Shown one piece after another: positions 46,803 to 58,185 of a stretch of 64,000 bases of DNA. A program made the position numbers and the translations under genes. The notes below the pieces were generated by a model. It saw nothing but the letters and a program-made list of their open reading frames with translations. It searched no databases and was not told the origin of the DNA. The DNA comes from Pohlia nutans (Eukaryota; Streptophyta; Bryopsida; Bryales; Mniaceae): NCBI GenBank assembly GCA_022496805.1, contig CM040091.1, forward strand, positions 10,654,336-10,718,335, in the 5' to 3' direction. The stretch's first letter is position 1; every line of letters starts with the position of its first letter.

Positions 46803-46810
46803 CTCATGAG

Positions 46811-47274
46811 TGAAACCTCATCACTTTTCCATGCTAACAAAATTATTTTATTAGTTATGGTACTACTTTCTAGGGCGGTATGGTAATGCCTGAGCTTATG
46901 GGATGTCAACAGTATATCCCAAATCCTAGCTGCGTGAAACTGACACCTGTCGTTCAGTTTCGCCTTATGGACAGGACAGGCATCAATTGTCCTCCAAGGT
47001 TTGCTAATGTACCTGTGAGCCGGCCCTCATACAAACGGTCCCGTTCTGAGGTAGGTGGAATGGTGGATCATGCTTGTGTTGCAAATGTACCTGCTCATCA
47101 TCAATCATGCCATCCTGGCTTGTTCAAATCTAGGAACAATCCGCTCCTCCTGGCGTTTTGTACCCTCACCACAAAGTTTTGAAAGCGACCAAGAGCATCT
47201 CCGCTCGGTCGGGAATGAAATTTCCAATCATATTAAAACTTCATCGCTTCACCCGTTTATCTTACTCCCTCGGT
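46811..47274 (+). other. Unassigned open stretch
   Basis: 46880-47182 is open for 100 codons and richer in GC than its flanks (contains VVQFRLMDRTG and SRPSYKRSRSE). It could be an isolated exon or a pseudogene fragment. I recognise no domain and see no partner exons. Confidence 0.25.
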
Positions 47275-47629
47275 CCTACAAAAAGACCGTCAAATTTTGT
47301 CCCAAAATAAAACCATGATTTTCAATTGTACGCATTCATCGCATGGTAATTAAATTTCGTGAGTGCTTCACAAGTGCATACAATGCTGGCAACTTAATCC
47401 ATGGATTTTGATCATGGTGATAATGGATTATTGTCATGGATTTTATCATGGATACACTTTTTGGTAGTCAAAAGATTCCCTCTATACTCACTTAATTTAT
47501 GGATTTGCATCATAATGAACATACTCCCTGTGTAATTACGAGATTAAGCTTTCACTATGGATTTCAATGAAAACAACGCTTCCCCATGAATTTCAGTGAC
47601 GACAAGGCTTTTTTGTGGGGCAGAGGGAG
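47275..47629. mobile_element. Stowaway-like MITE, 355 bp
   Basis: CTCCCTCGGTCCTACAAAAA and GGGGCAGAGGGAG are flanked by TA. Typical Stowaway ends. Confidence 0.8.
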
Positions 47630-49261
47630 TATTTACTATAAGAGCTACAATTAGTCGAAGTTTTTTTTACAAATCCTTGAACTAATTCTTGTATCTACTA
47701 TCCAAATTAGTATGAGAATATAATAATAAAATATTATTATTATTATAATATGTAGATTATTTTATTTTATTTTTCAAAAAATAAAACAGTAATGTGAGGG
47801 TATTTTATTCATATTTGACATGGTAAATTCATAGTAATTTGGATATAATTTTTTTAGTAAAGCTCACACTATACCTACATTACCACAATTATTATGAATT
47901 ATCTCATTTACTCCAACTTTCTTCTATTTCTCAAATATTTGTTGTTAGTATGAGTTTGACTAAATAAGATAATATGTGTAGTGGGGTCACATATTTAGAA
48001 GGTGGATCACTTGATTATCCCACTTGTGCAACTCACTATAATTATTCTCTTCCAACCAATCACTTGCAATCTCCTACTGTGCAAAAGTAAAAGGAATCTT
48101 CATTGTCTATCCTACTAATAGTAAGAGAAAAAGTAGTGTTTGCTGGGGATGCATAACCATGGTAAAAATGGCTATTTGTTGGGGGCAAAGAGAATGTTTT
48201 GGTGAGTTCAAGTTCTAATTCCTTGCTTTTCATCCAAAATTGTTGTTATCATCTATTTTGAAGGACATGTGATGATATTTTAAGTGTATCTGCAGGCTAC
48301 GCGTGCCAAGCCCACACCTCAAAGTCCACCTTACCTTTAACATGCTACTCATGTCCCGGCCTTGGTACTTCTCCATGTAGAAATGGATTCTTGCCATTTG
48401 ATTTCGGGGTCCTCCCCGTGTCCTCAATTTTCATAGAACATGTAGAGGCAAATGTATGAAGCAATGTGGAAGAAGTTGTAGTTTGATTGAGAATGTTTTG
48501 ACATGCATTGATACGGAGTACGTAGTTGGAAGGGCTATAATAACCTCCTTTTATAATACTAATAATAATAAAAAAAATTCAAGGTAAGTCTCTAGAAATG
48601 CACTATGAAGATGGGGCCTATTAACCCTACGATGTGCAAGGAACCCCGTGGGGCCATGTTTGGTTGGTTTTTTTAGTCAAATGCTAATTTTCACCTACTT
48701 CCTACTTTCAAATGAAAATAATCCCAACTAAGAAAGTGTGGGGGCTATTTTCTACTTTCTAGTTCAATTTATCATTCTTCAAAGTTGTTAAAATTTCGTT
48801 TTTTATAGCACTTCAAAGTTCAAAACCTTAAAATTCCAACATACATTGCAAAAAAAAAGTTTTTCTATTGATTTTTTTTAATATAACATCAAGAAGCATG
48901 CCACGTATACTTTACTGTTCATTATTGTTATTTACATTTTGACTAAAAATTTCATACTATTTTAAGCATGTTTATAATTACTTTTATTTTTACCAAAAAA
49001 AACTTGCAAATCTCTTGTAAAATTCATTTTTATTGATATAATTTATGAAAAATCAAGGTAAATTGGTTTAACATTAAATTATATGAGGAAAATATTAAAA
49101 AATATAATGTGTTTTGAAATGTAAGGAGTTGGTGAGGTTTGATCAGGTTGCAATGTGGACGATTAAGGGTTAAATGGTGGGGATGGTTGTGTTGCACCCG
49201 CTTGTTATGGTTTGTTGAATTCTATGGGTCGTGTACGGGTGTTGGGTGCTCTAAATATAAA
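47630..49261. other. Non-coding AT-rich stretch, nothing recognised
   Basis: No supported gene or bounded repeat. Confidence 0.45.
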
Positions 49262-49503
49262 TTAACTCCTAACTGCCCAAACATCCAATTTTAGATTGAT
49301 GTATGAAAGTAAAATCCATTTTCTCATTTGTCATGTACTTTTTGCACTGTGGATTTTTTACTATAGATTTTATAGAAGGTTAGTCTCATGCATGTGTAAA
49401 CCGATTAGAAAGGACAATTTCTGAAAATTTTATGCCTCATTTCATGTTGCAGTGATTCATCAAAAAATTCTAAGATTTTAGTTCTAAAGTACTTTTGAAA
49501 GAA

Positions 49504-49869
49504 TTAACCCTTAAACGTCAAGAGGGCCTGAATGGGGCAGTCCGAAAGGAATCTAAATTTTTTTGGGGATTTTTTTTTTTTTGTGGCAAAAACGGTTTTG
49601 CAGTGCACTGCTGGCTAGCACTGTAGCACTGCGGCACTGCTGAACTTCAACTGCCCCAACCTCAAAACTTGTTCAATTTGATAACTTTGATTGCTTACCA
49701 ACGATTCCACAATCCCTCAAATGAGGCGAAAATTTGGAATCTAGATTGCTTTTTTAGTAGCTTTCCAACACAACAAGTCTCGCTTGATTTGGTTGAGAAA
49801 TGAAACTTTTTTCTCCAATTATTCCTTTATACCAAGCGCGTGGGGCTTGCTTTGACGTTTAACAGTTAA
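49504..49869 (+). mobile_element. TTAA element of A family, nested in G
   Basis: TTAACCCTTAAACGTCAAG at the left, TTTGACGTTTAACAGTTAA at the right. Contains TGCACTGCTGGCTAGCACTG. 366 bp. Copies at 50500-50871 (reverse) and 51385-52682. Confidence 0.85.
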
Positions 49870-49910
49870 CTCATAAATTTAAGCAACCAAGAAATTTCCA
49901 AAAATCGCTA

Positions 49911-50199
49911 CACTAAATGGCATATTTAGTGTCCCTGAACACTATTTCTCAGCCTGGGCACTATTTAATTTTAGGGAGTAATATAGTGTACTTATTAAAA
50001 AAAATGGATGTAGTGTTCCAATTATATATGACAACCTTATAATAAACATGGCATACCACCTCATGTCACTCTCATCACTTGGAAGGAATATGGTACTTTC
50101 AATGAAAGTGGGAATGGCAAGTGGCAAACTTTTATGTACTTGGAGGGACAATATTTCTCCTCACCTTTGAACGAATTGTAGTAAATATGCCATTTAGTG
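49911..50199. mobile_element. TA-flanked element with CACTAAATGGCATATTTA ends, nested in G
   Basis: CACTAAATGGCATATTTA and TAAATATGCCATTTAGTG are perfect inverted ends. Removing 289 bp plus one TA restores the host phrase GCTACACTTAAAG seen in sister elements, so the duplication is TA. Confidence 0.85.
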
Positions 50200-50499
50200 T
50201 ACACTTAAAGTATCACATTTGAACCCATCACAACAAATTTCATCCATAGATTGTCAATATCTTATTCGTAATAAAATTACACAATAATTTTGAATTTTAA
50301 GTTTCAAATTTCATACAAAAGTATTGGTAGTCGCAATCATAGATTTAACCCCTAAAAGACCGTAAGGTTTCCACACGGCCATGGAACTAGAAAGTGAAGA
50401 AATCTGGGTTCTTGAACTTTGAATTGTAAGATGAGCAACAAAGAGACCCTGGCTCTTTTTGGGAGCTGAATCTATAGATACTTCTCAATCGGAAATTCA

Positions 50500-50871
50500 T
50501 TAACCCTTAAATGTCAAGATAAGCCCCATGGGCTTATTTAAAAGAGAATAATGAAGAAAAAAAAGTTTCATTTCTCAACCAAATCAAGCAAGACTTGTTG
50601 TGTCGGAAAGCTACTGAAAAAGCAATCTAGATTCCAAATTTTCGCCTCATTTGAGAGATTGTGGAATCGTTGGTAAGCACTCAAAGTTATCAAATTGAAC
50701 AAGTTTTGAGGTTGGGGCAGCTGAAGTTCAGCAGTGCCGTAGTACTACAGTGCTAGCCAGTAGTGCACTGTAGAGCCGTTTTTGCAAAAAAGTAAAAAAT
50801 AAAAATTCCCAAAAAAATTTGGATGCCTTCCGGGCTGCCCCTTTCAGGCCCTCTTGACGTTTAAGGGTTAA
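50500..50871 (-). mobile_element. A-family TTAA element nested in H
   Basis: TTAACCCTTAAATGTCAAG and CTTGACGTTTAAGGGTTAA. Host flanks AAATTCAT and GTGAGCG rejoin as in the intact 14640-15221 element. Confidence 0.88.
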
Positions 50872-51165
50872 GTGAGCGATTTTTGATGATTTCTTTGAGT
50901 TGCACGGAGGGTATGTGGGCGTCACTTCAGACCCTCATATCTCCCTCCTCACACCTCCAAATTACTTGAATTTTTTTGCACATGTTTGAAATGATGATTT
51001 CTACTCACAGTAAAAATTTCAATTTTTTTGTAGCACTTTTAGAGCAATCCGATTTCAGCACGTGTACAAAATACTCCAAACAAGTTCCATCAATCTTCTC
51101 AACGGTGGCATTTTCTCAAAAATTGTGCGATTTTGTTGTTCTTAATTTCATAAAAAAGCTATGTA

Positions 51166-51385
51166 AGGTAGGAGCACCCAATTTCGACATAGTACCCAAT
51201 GCCGATAATTTCTACACATGGCTTTCATTTTAGAACGCACATCTAAGTAGACCATAGATGGCTTATCGTTTTGGTCAACAAACAATAAAGGCTCTATGAC
51301 ATATTTATATTTGCGTTCTAAAATGAAAGCCATGTGTAGAAATTATTGGCATTAGGTACTATGTCGGAATTGGGTGCTCCTACCT
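51166..51385. mobile_element. TA-flanked AGGTA-family element nested in H
   Basis: AGGTAGGAGCACCCAATT and AATTGGGTGCTCCTACCT with TA at the left border (51164-51165) and, before the next insertion, at the right. 220 bp, nearly all inverted repeat. Confidence 0.85.
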
Positions 51386-52682
51386 TAACCCTTAAACGTC
51401 AAGAGGGCCTGGACGGGGCAGCCCGGAAAGTATCTAAATTTTTTTGCAATTTTTTTTTTTTTTTTCTTTTTTTTTTTGCAAAAGCGGCTCTGCAGTGCAC
51501 TGCTGGCTAGCACTGTAGCACTGCGGCACTGCTGAACTTCAGCTGCCCCAACCTCAAAACTTGTTCAATTTGATAACTTTGATTGCTTACCAATGATTCC
51601 ACAATCTATCAAATGAGGCGAAAATTTGGAATCTAGATTGCTTTTTCAGTAGCTTTTCAACACAACAAGTCTCGCTTGATTTGGTTGAGAAATGAAACTT
51701 TTTTCTCCAATTATTCCTTTATACCAAGCACATGGGGCTTGCTTTGACGTTTAACCCCTAAAGGACCATGCTCATTTCTAAAATTTACCACTTTCTCGTG
51801 ATGCTTTCCAAAAGGCAATTGTATCTCTTGATTGGTATTCATGTAGAAAACTTCACCGTTGAAGTTCAAAAAGGACTTTGTCATGAGATTGTTTATCAAT
51901 TTTCAAAACAATCTACCGTATATATTACATGATTATAAGGTTTGATCATAAGTTGATTTTTGAAAATTTTGTACAAAACCAACAGGTCATTCATTGCAAA
52001 CTTTCTCATAAATTTAAAAACGATAATTAGCATTTAAAAGTTTAAGAGCATACAAAGATGTACCATATCTAGGTGCCCACAAAAAATGGTGTTCTAAAAC
52101 TAAATACAACAACAATGATTGATTCTCAAAGATTTATGTTTGGGTGAAGTGACTTGTTGGTGACTCGTTGAGCTGGTGTTTGTGATCGTTATTAATTTTT
52201 ACATTGCAAAAATGTTTTAAAGAATTCAAATATATATTTGGAATATTCCAAAATATTCCAAAATAATATAAAATATGTCAAAATGATTCCAATTATTTTG
52301 AAAAGATTCCATTTTAAAATATATTTAAATATTTTCCATAATTATTATATAGTGTTAATGATGCAGTAATGGCAAATATTTTACATATTGTACACTTCTT
52401 TTTTTTTACGAATGTGACGTCCAAGTGTGAAAACGCCCTTCAAGTCATCAACCGCCCTAACTACTATGTCCCAAGTTCACCTACGTTGACGTTTTAGTTT
52501 TTTCCTGATGAACCAATCAATGTAATTGCAAATCTTGAAGGATTTTTGTGTTCTTGAAACAAACATTTTCAATTCTGTAGTTAACATTGGTCAAAATTAT
52601 AAAATCCAAACAAGTTATCAAAGTAATGAAATTTTTCGAGAACACAATGTGTCCACCTGGTCCTTTAGGAGTTAAGGGTTAA
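51385..52682 (+). mobile_element. A-family TTAA element at the edge of the AGGTA element
   Basis: TTAACCCTTAAACGTCAAG on the left; on the right GACGTTTAA at 51746-51754 resumes as GGGTTAA at 52676-52682 after removal of element B. It used a TTAA created by the junction ACCT+TAAGTC of the previous insertion. Confidence 0.85.
51751..52675 (+). mobile_element. TTAA element B, 925 bp, inserted in the TIR of element A
   Basis: TTAACCCCTAAAGGACCATG and CTGGTCCTTTAGGAGTTAA ends. It sits in the TTAA inside the right TIR of element A and is the innermost level of the nest. Non-coding. Confidence 0.85.
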
Positions 52683-52999
52683 GTCTTCTTTAATTTCAAC
52701 GGTGCCGATTGTCGAAATCACCCCACACCAATGAGGAATTGAGCTTGAGCTTGCTACAAGAGATAGTCAAGAAAACAAGAGCTAAGTTTAGGGGTTAACC
52801 GTTTGAATAGAATCTGAAATTCATAATGTAAAACTTTTATTCTTATATCGAATTCTAGATATCCCTCTTGGTTACATTTTACAATGCAACTTTGCAACTC
52901 TCCAAATTTGAAGAGAATTGTGGGCATTTTGGGGTTAGAAGTTGATTCTTGGTGGTTAATCATTAGTATGTCTATTCCCAAAAGGAGAATTGTCACTAG

Positions 53000-54950
53000 T
53001 TTTGCGACAATGGCCGTTTGTTTGGTGGGCACTAGCTCTTTGTCACTACAAACAAACACTTTATTTACGCCAACTTCAAAAGAGAATCAGATTCTATCTA
53101 TCTGGGTTTTCCTTCTTGAGACCCAAAAACAAAGTTCATATAACAAAATGAGTGCACATAATTGTGACCCTTGCCCAAGAGCAACTTTTATAGATTCTTG
53201 GCTAAAATGTACATCATTTGAATTTCAAAACCTAAAGTTCAATTCAAGTACATTTGTAAATAGTAAGTCAAAAAATCGTAATTATTTATAGTGCCTAAAA
53301 ATTATTTAATAAACTTACAAATTTTCTATATGTCCATTCAAAGTAATATTTGTTTACATTTCTTCGCAATGTCAATCAATAAGTAAAATGTCACTTACAA
53401 AAATAAAAAACTCCAATTACAATGGATTTTTTCTTTATTTTTCATTTCTTTATGTAATACTTAATTAACAAAAATTGGTGATGATTATTTTAGATTGAAC
53501 TGCATGAATATGTAGGAAATAAGTCCACCCAACTATGGTGGGGTCCTTGGACCTTGTTGTATGGGTACCTCAAAGCCTTTTGGGGAGATACCATGTCCGG
53601 TATCTTTAAGGCACTAGTGGCTAGCTAGGTAGTAGCATAGTGTGTCACTATAGTGTCCATCCTCGAAAGGGGAGAGTAGTATTGTCCCAATTTCCCCTTG
53701 TCCGATGGGCATCGGATCATTGGCATTACGAATGGACACTTCATTCACGCCGGCCCCTAAAGAGACCAGAGTTTCTATCTATCTGTAGGAAATAATAACA
53801 TTCGTATCTTTCTTTGGAAACGTGATGAGCAAAAAAGGAGGTTAGATGCACTTCTTTTTGGTTACCTCAATTGGCCTTACTTCTAACCTCTCTATTGAAG
53901 TATACTTGTGTTGAATAGTGTTGTGTCATAGATTGTGCCCTTGTAAACCATGGGCTTGAAGCTTTGGTAAAAGGTGTGGAAGCCATAGCAAAGTATGGAG
54001 AATGACAGTACCTTGTTTTAGATTGTCTCCCAACTCATCATAGACTAGTTTTTGGTCAATTTATAATTTAACATGAATTCAAGAGGAATTCAACACAAGT
54101 TTACTAAAACTTTCCTCTTTGGGAAGACTTTTCAGTTAACTCAAATAGTTCTAATAATTACAAATTTTACACTGCAAGCAATGGTGGCAACTATCCAAAC
54201 TTTGTAAAATGACTTTTAAAAATTGTGATCACATTTTGAAAAACTAATTGCAACATCATGTTCAAAGGCACAAAATTACTTTAAAGGTCACAACATTCAA
54301 TTGTAGTTTCATGATTCTGTGAACAACAAATAGAGATTTTATTTTATCCATCTAAAGATATATTTTCTACACCCATGATTTTGAGACAACTAAGTTCTTG
54401 GGTAAAGTACCAATCCCACCTAGTACATATCAAACACAATGACTTGGCAATCACCATCTAAAATAATCCTAATGTTTACTCTACCTAGATCTAATCACCC
54501 ATCCAAAGTTACTATTTGTTACTAGTTACTAAAGTATGTATTCTCGATAGAGGAGAGCAATTTTGTTCCAATGGCCCTTTGTCCGGTGGACATTAAATCA
54601 TTGACATTACAAACACTTTATTCACGCCAACCTCAAAAGAGAACCGGAGTTTCTATCTATCTTCTATCTGAACAATTCTACTTGAGCCCTTTAAAATCAC
54701 AAGCTTCTATAGCTTTTCTCAAGTGGGTGCACTTCCCTATAACATCAACTTTCAATTTTGCCTATTTTCAAGGGTCCAAATTCCCACTGAAGTACACTTG
54801 GTATCTAGCGAGGCCCCAACAGTGTAGTATGTGATAATATGTGTTCCAATTGCCATTTGTCCAGTGGGCACTGGGCCATTGACATTACAAAGAGACACTT
54901 TATTCACGCCAGCCTCGAAAGAAGATTGAAGTTTCTATATACCTGTGATA
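53000..54950 (+). repeat. Four dispersed copies of a SINE-like 110-bp repeat
   Basis: Copies at about 53005-53102, 53665-53785, 54558-54668 and 54845-54945 share TTTGTCCGGTGGGCAT-like, TTGACATTACAAA, CTTTATTCACGCCAGCCTC-like and AGTTTCTATCTATCTG-like blocks in the same order. All point the same way. They may be 3' ends of a retroelement. Confidence 0.6.
53855..54147 (-). mobile_element. Reverse copy of the 30334-30631 element
   Basis: The reverse complement follows the RING-intron element through GATTGTCTCCCAACTCATCA, GCCCATGG-type and CTTTTCAGTTAACTC blocks. Confidence 0.7.
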
Positions 54951-54976
54951 GTATGTGATGACCACAGAGATTGACA

Positions 54977-57900
54977 TCAAACATCGTGAGCTAGTCGTTT
55001 CATGAGCTGGTCATACGTTGTAAACATGACCATTGCGGAAGGTGCAACCCACAGCATGCGTGGTGTCATACCTTGTGTGAAGCCGCGCAATCCTTCAAGC
55101 TTGTATATACTCTTGGCTGCATCCCAGCCTCCAGAATACTGCGTTCTGCTGTTCACGTTACTTTTTCCCTGCACTTGTATTCTTGTCTTAATTACATCCT
55201 GCGCACAAATTAGGCCATTTCTTTCAGATGATGATTTCTGCATGTAATAAGAAAGTTACGGTACCGTCGCTGCAAGTAGAAGATGAATACTTAAACCCTA
55301 AAATACGAAATTGGGTCTCGTGTGTTTTTTTAGCATTTTTGAAGTCCTCTGTAGACTTCAATTTTTATTTTTTTATTTTATTAAACCCCAAACAAGATGG
55401 CTAACATTACCTAATAGCCATGCCAACCTTATCACAAATTCTACTTACTTAGTTTCATAAAGTCTGTGATTTATAAGGATCTTCAAATAGTACCCTAAAA
55501 CTAAGATTCAAAGTTTTATCCAAATAGGGCTTCAAAACCTAAAGGACCAAGGATTTATGGTTTTAAAAAGACAAATTCAATTGATCATATTGTGAAAAAT
55601 ATAATTGAGATGGGACTAATTTTTATATCTCTAGAATCAATGAAGAATAATGCGTTGGTCATAAAACAAATAAATTTGAAGAAAAGGAAGTCAAACCTAC
55701 TCAAATCTACTAAAATAAACATAAGGTCCAAAAAAATTATAATAGGGTTGGGTTCCTCCTCAAGTTCCTTAGTCCAGAAATAACTGTCCTAGTCTTTGTC
55801 ATGTTTTAACGTAACACATTTTTTCTGGGAAAAGTCTTTTCAGTACTTGAAAAATGGTCATCATTAATAGTAGTATGTAGTTTTCGTGTCACTGTCAATG
55901 CCTGCCCTGTTTGAAGTGGACATGGGTTACGTTTGAAGTGGACGGGGGTTACATTTGAAGTATAAAACATAGGCCAAATATTGCAAAATAAAAATAAAAA
56001 AGTGCCAAAAACTAGGACAATTATTTCCAGACAGAGGGAGTACAAACTAGTCCTGACGGTTTTTTAGGGTTTAGGGAATAGGTTCATGAAGGCACTTACC
56101 ATGGGATTTGTCAGACAAGCAGCAAAAGCAGAACAGAAGAACGCACTCCCGAGTTCATATCGAACGTCTAGCTTCTCAACCGAATCAACTCTTGAGACCC
56201 GTGCACACCCGCGCTTACTGAATTCCCACAGTGGCAGATAAACGGCATTGAACGGGATCCAAACCATTTGGTTCAACAAAAACCCTCTGTAAAATGCACC
56301 GATCCCTTCCTGGAGATAGATGCTTTTGGCTGTGTGTAACGAACCCTGCACAAAGTAAAAAAGCAAATAAAATTACCGTTCCTGACATTTATCAAAGGAG
56401 TGAAAGGACATCTCACAGATGTTGGTTAACGGCTCAATCTTGCAATGTACAGTATACGATTCTGAATTCCTTCTCTAGTCAGATGACAGAGAATAGCAAT
56501 CATGTCAATGATTCCAGCAGACGCCTAACTATCATTAGGGGTGTCAGAATCCAAAGACTTTCAGGCGAGTACTTTCAGCTCAGAATTCAAAGCAAACAAC
56601 AAAATCCTGTGCTTAACCCCTAAACGTCTGAAAATGCCTTGGAATGGATCCAACCTTTTATAGGTTTGAGTTCAACACAAAAGCTGAAATTTACATCAAT
56701 GCGGATCTAGTGAGTTATTGTAATTCCAATTTAGAGCTTCTTGTTGATAGCAAATCACAGTCCGGGAAGTTTTTTGAGCTTTACCGGTTACTTTCCTTTC
56801 ATTCCAAGATTGAACCAGTTTTTCAAGGGTGGAGTCCGGTTATTTTCTCTATTTAATATATAAAATAGATTTTTTTTTAGCTTTTTCACCCGGTTTTTAG
56901 CTGCTCCTTCTAAATTCCAATCGGTTTTTTAGAAAATCAACCGGCTCATCTTACACTAGCTGCCGGTTCTCCCCGTTCATTGTAGCAAATGCCGTTTATA
57001 TGGCCACGTACCTACTATCCCCATGCACGTACCTACTATCCCCATACGACGTTTACGGGTTAAATTTGCATACAATTCCTAGTAAGACACAAATATTAGG
57101 ACGTGTCAGTTCAAGACTCATGCTCTGAGAGAATGGATGTAATTTGGGGAAATCTCTACGAAATGGCTATTGCGATTCTGGGGCTTAGAATCATACGGGG
57201 TGGATTTGGAACAAACAACAGAATTGTGCGGCTGAAGTTGGCAACCCCTACTGGAACAAAGGGAACAGAGACACATGAAATTAGTGAATTTCCTTATTTC
57301 AGTTCTCTCTCAGAGCTTCCAACCCTAATCAGGGACTTGGAACCCAAGAGCCTACCTTGTAAGAGCCTTCACCAGCGGTTTGAACCATCTGTCTTTGTCT
57401 CATGACTTCCACGGGCACTGTCACTGTTGACTGCACCAAGGAGGCCAGCACTCCACCTCCAAACTGGACCACGGGACTGTCATGTCCACCTGCAGGGCCA
57501 CCCACAAGTCCTTGACAGATATTCTTGCAGTACAAATACTGTAAGAATACTAACCGACCTTCACAATCAGTCAATTGCAACCCTAATTTCTCCAGTTTTT
57601 TTTTTCTTCTCCCCTGGCAGTGTCATGGCATAATCACAGCGGTCTAAATCTGGAGGGACCACCCTCCATTGCATTAATGGTGTAAAAAAAAAACCCTGCT
57701 CCAGGTCATGTGCATAGAAAGATCAACAGGGAGGGCATTTTGATAGGCAGGGCATTCCAAAGTTTCATACCCGGAAGGTACCTTTTGATTGCTTGGTATG
57801 TACCCATATACAAGGCCTGTGCAGGTAATATTAGCGTAGCGGTAGCGTAGCCCTTGTACAAGGTCCTCCATCCTTCCTTGGCGACGATGCTCTGAATGGC

Positions 57901-58185
57901 TTGCATAGGTCCACTGTAAATGTACAAGGCCGCAGTCTTGCTCCCACCTCCTTGTACCTGAAAGCCACACCCACAATGCTACTCAGTTACTCATTCCTGG
58001 TCAAGAAATGTTCAAGAAATGGTCCAGAAATTAGCAAGAGAATGGTCTATCGAACACACCATAAGTCTGGATTTCACAGTCATCATGGGATACATGGAGC
58101 CATCTGCTATCCCACCAGCGATGGCGCCTGCAAGCATCTGCTTGGCCACAAGATTTTCATTGCTGGAGTGCCCTCTCTCAGCCAT
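54977..58185 (-). CDS. Mitochondrial carrier family (SLC25-type) transporter
   Basis: Exons on the minus strand: 58185-58060, 57957-57771, 57510-57356, 56345-56100 and 55198-54977, 936 nt, 311 aa plus stop, phases 0, 1, 0, 0 in agreement. The length is typical of six-helix carriers of the inner mitochondrial (sometimes plastid) membrane. Three repeats of about 100 aa each contain a carrier signature: YPMMTVKSRLMVQG (32-45), VPVEVMRQRQMVQ (136-148) and NPMDVIKTRIQVQG (236-249). The glycine-rich repeats (AGAIAGGIADG, FGGGVLASL) and LYKGYATA, FYRGFLLNQ and FTQGMTPRM match the usual second-helix motifs. In repeat 1 the acidic residue of P-x-[DE]-x-x-K is Met35; repeats 2 and 3 keep Glu139 and Asp239. 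The substrate cannot be told from sequence. The 1.1-kb introns on each side of exon 4 (exons 4-5 and 3-4) are filled largely by transposons (55752-56040 and 56613-57063). Confidence 0.9.
55752..56040. mobile_element. Stowaway-like MITE in a carrier intron
   Basis: Right end ACTAGGACAATTATTTCCAG then ACAGAGGGAG followed by TA matches 20170-20406; the left end is decayed. A 239-bp-family left half (ACCAAGGATTTATGG near 55543) lies just before it. Confidence 0.7.
56613..57063 (+). mobile_element. TTAA-flanked element in a carrier intron, 451 bp
   Basis: TTAACCCCTAAACGTC and GACGTTTACGGGTTAA are 16-bp inverted ends with one mismatch. Non-coding. Confidence 0.82.

Larger units (their letters stand above)
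50345..52798 (-). mobile_element. TTAA element H (582-bp family), nested in G
   Basis: Reverse copy of 14640-15221: it starts TTAACCCCTAAAAGACCG and ends GCTAAGTTTAGGGGTTAA. The flanks CATAGAT and CCGTTTGAATAG join through one TTAA into the G family sequence. It is itself interrupted by 50500-50871 and by the 51166-52682 block. Confidence 0.88.
49262..52938 (+). mobile_element. Outer element (G) of a nested transposon block, 570-bp TTAA family
   Basis: Left end TTAACTCCTAACTGCCC at 49262. Family sequence continues in pieces at 49262-49503, 49870-49910, 50200-50344 and 52799-52938 (decayed right end TTTTGGGGTTAG). The gaps are exactly the insertions listed below. Pieced together it would be a normal 570-bp member. 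Confidence 0.85.
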
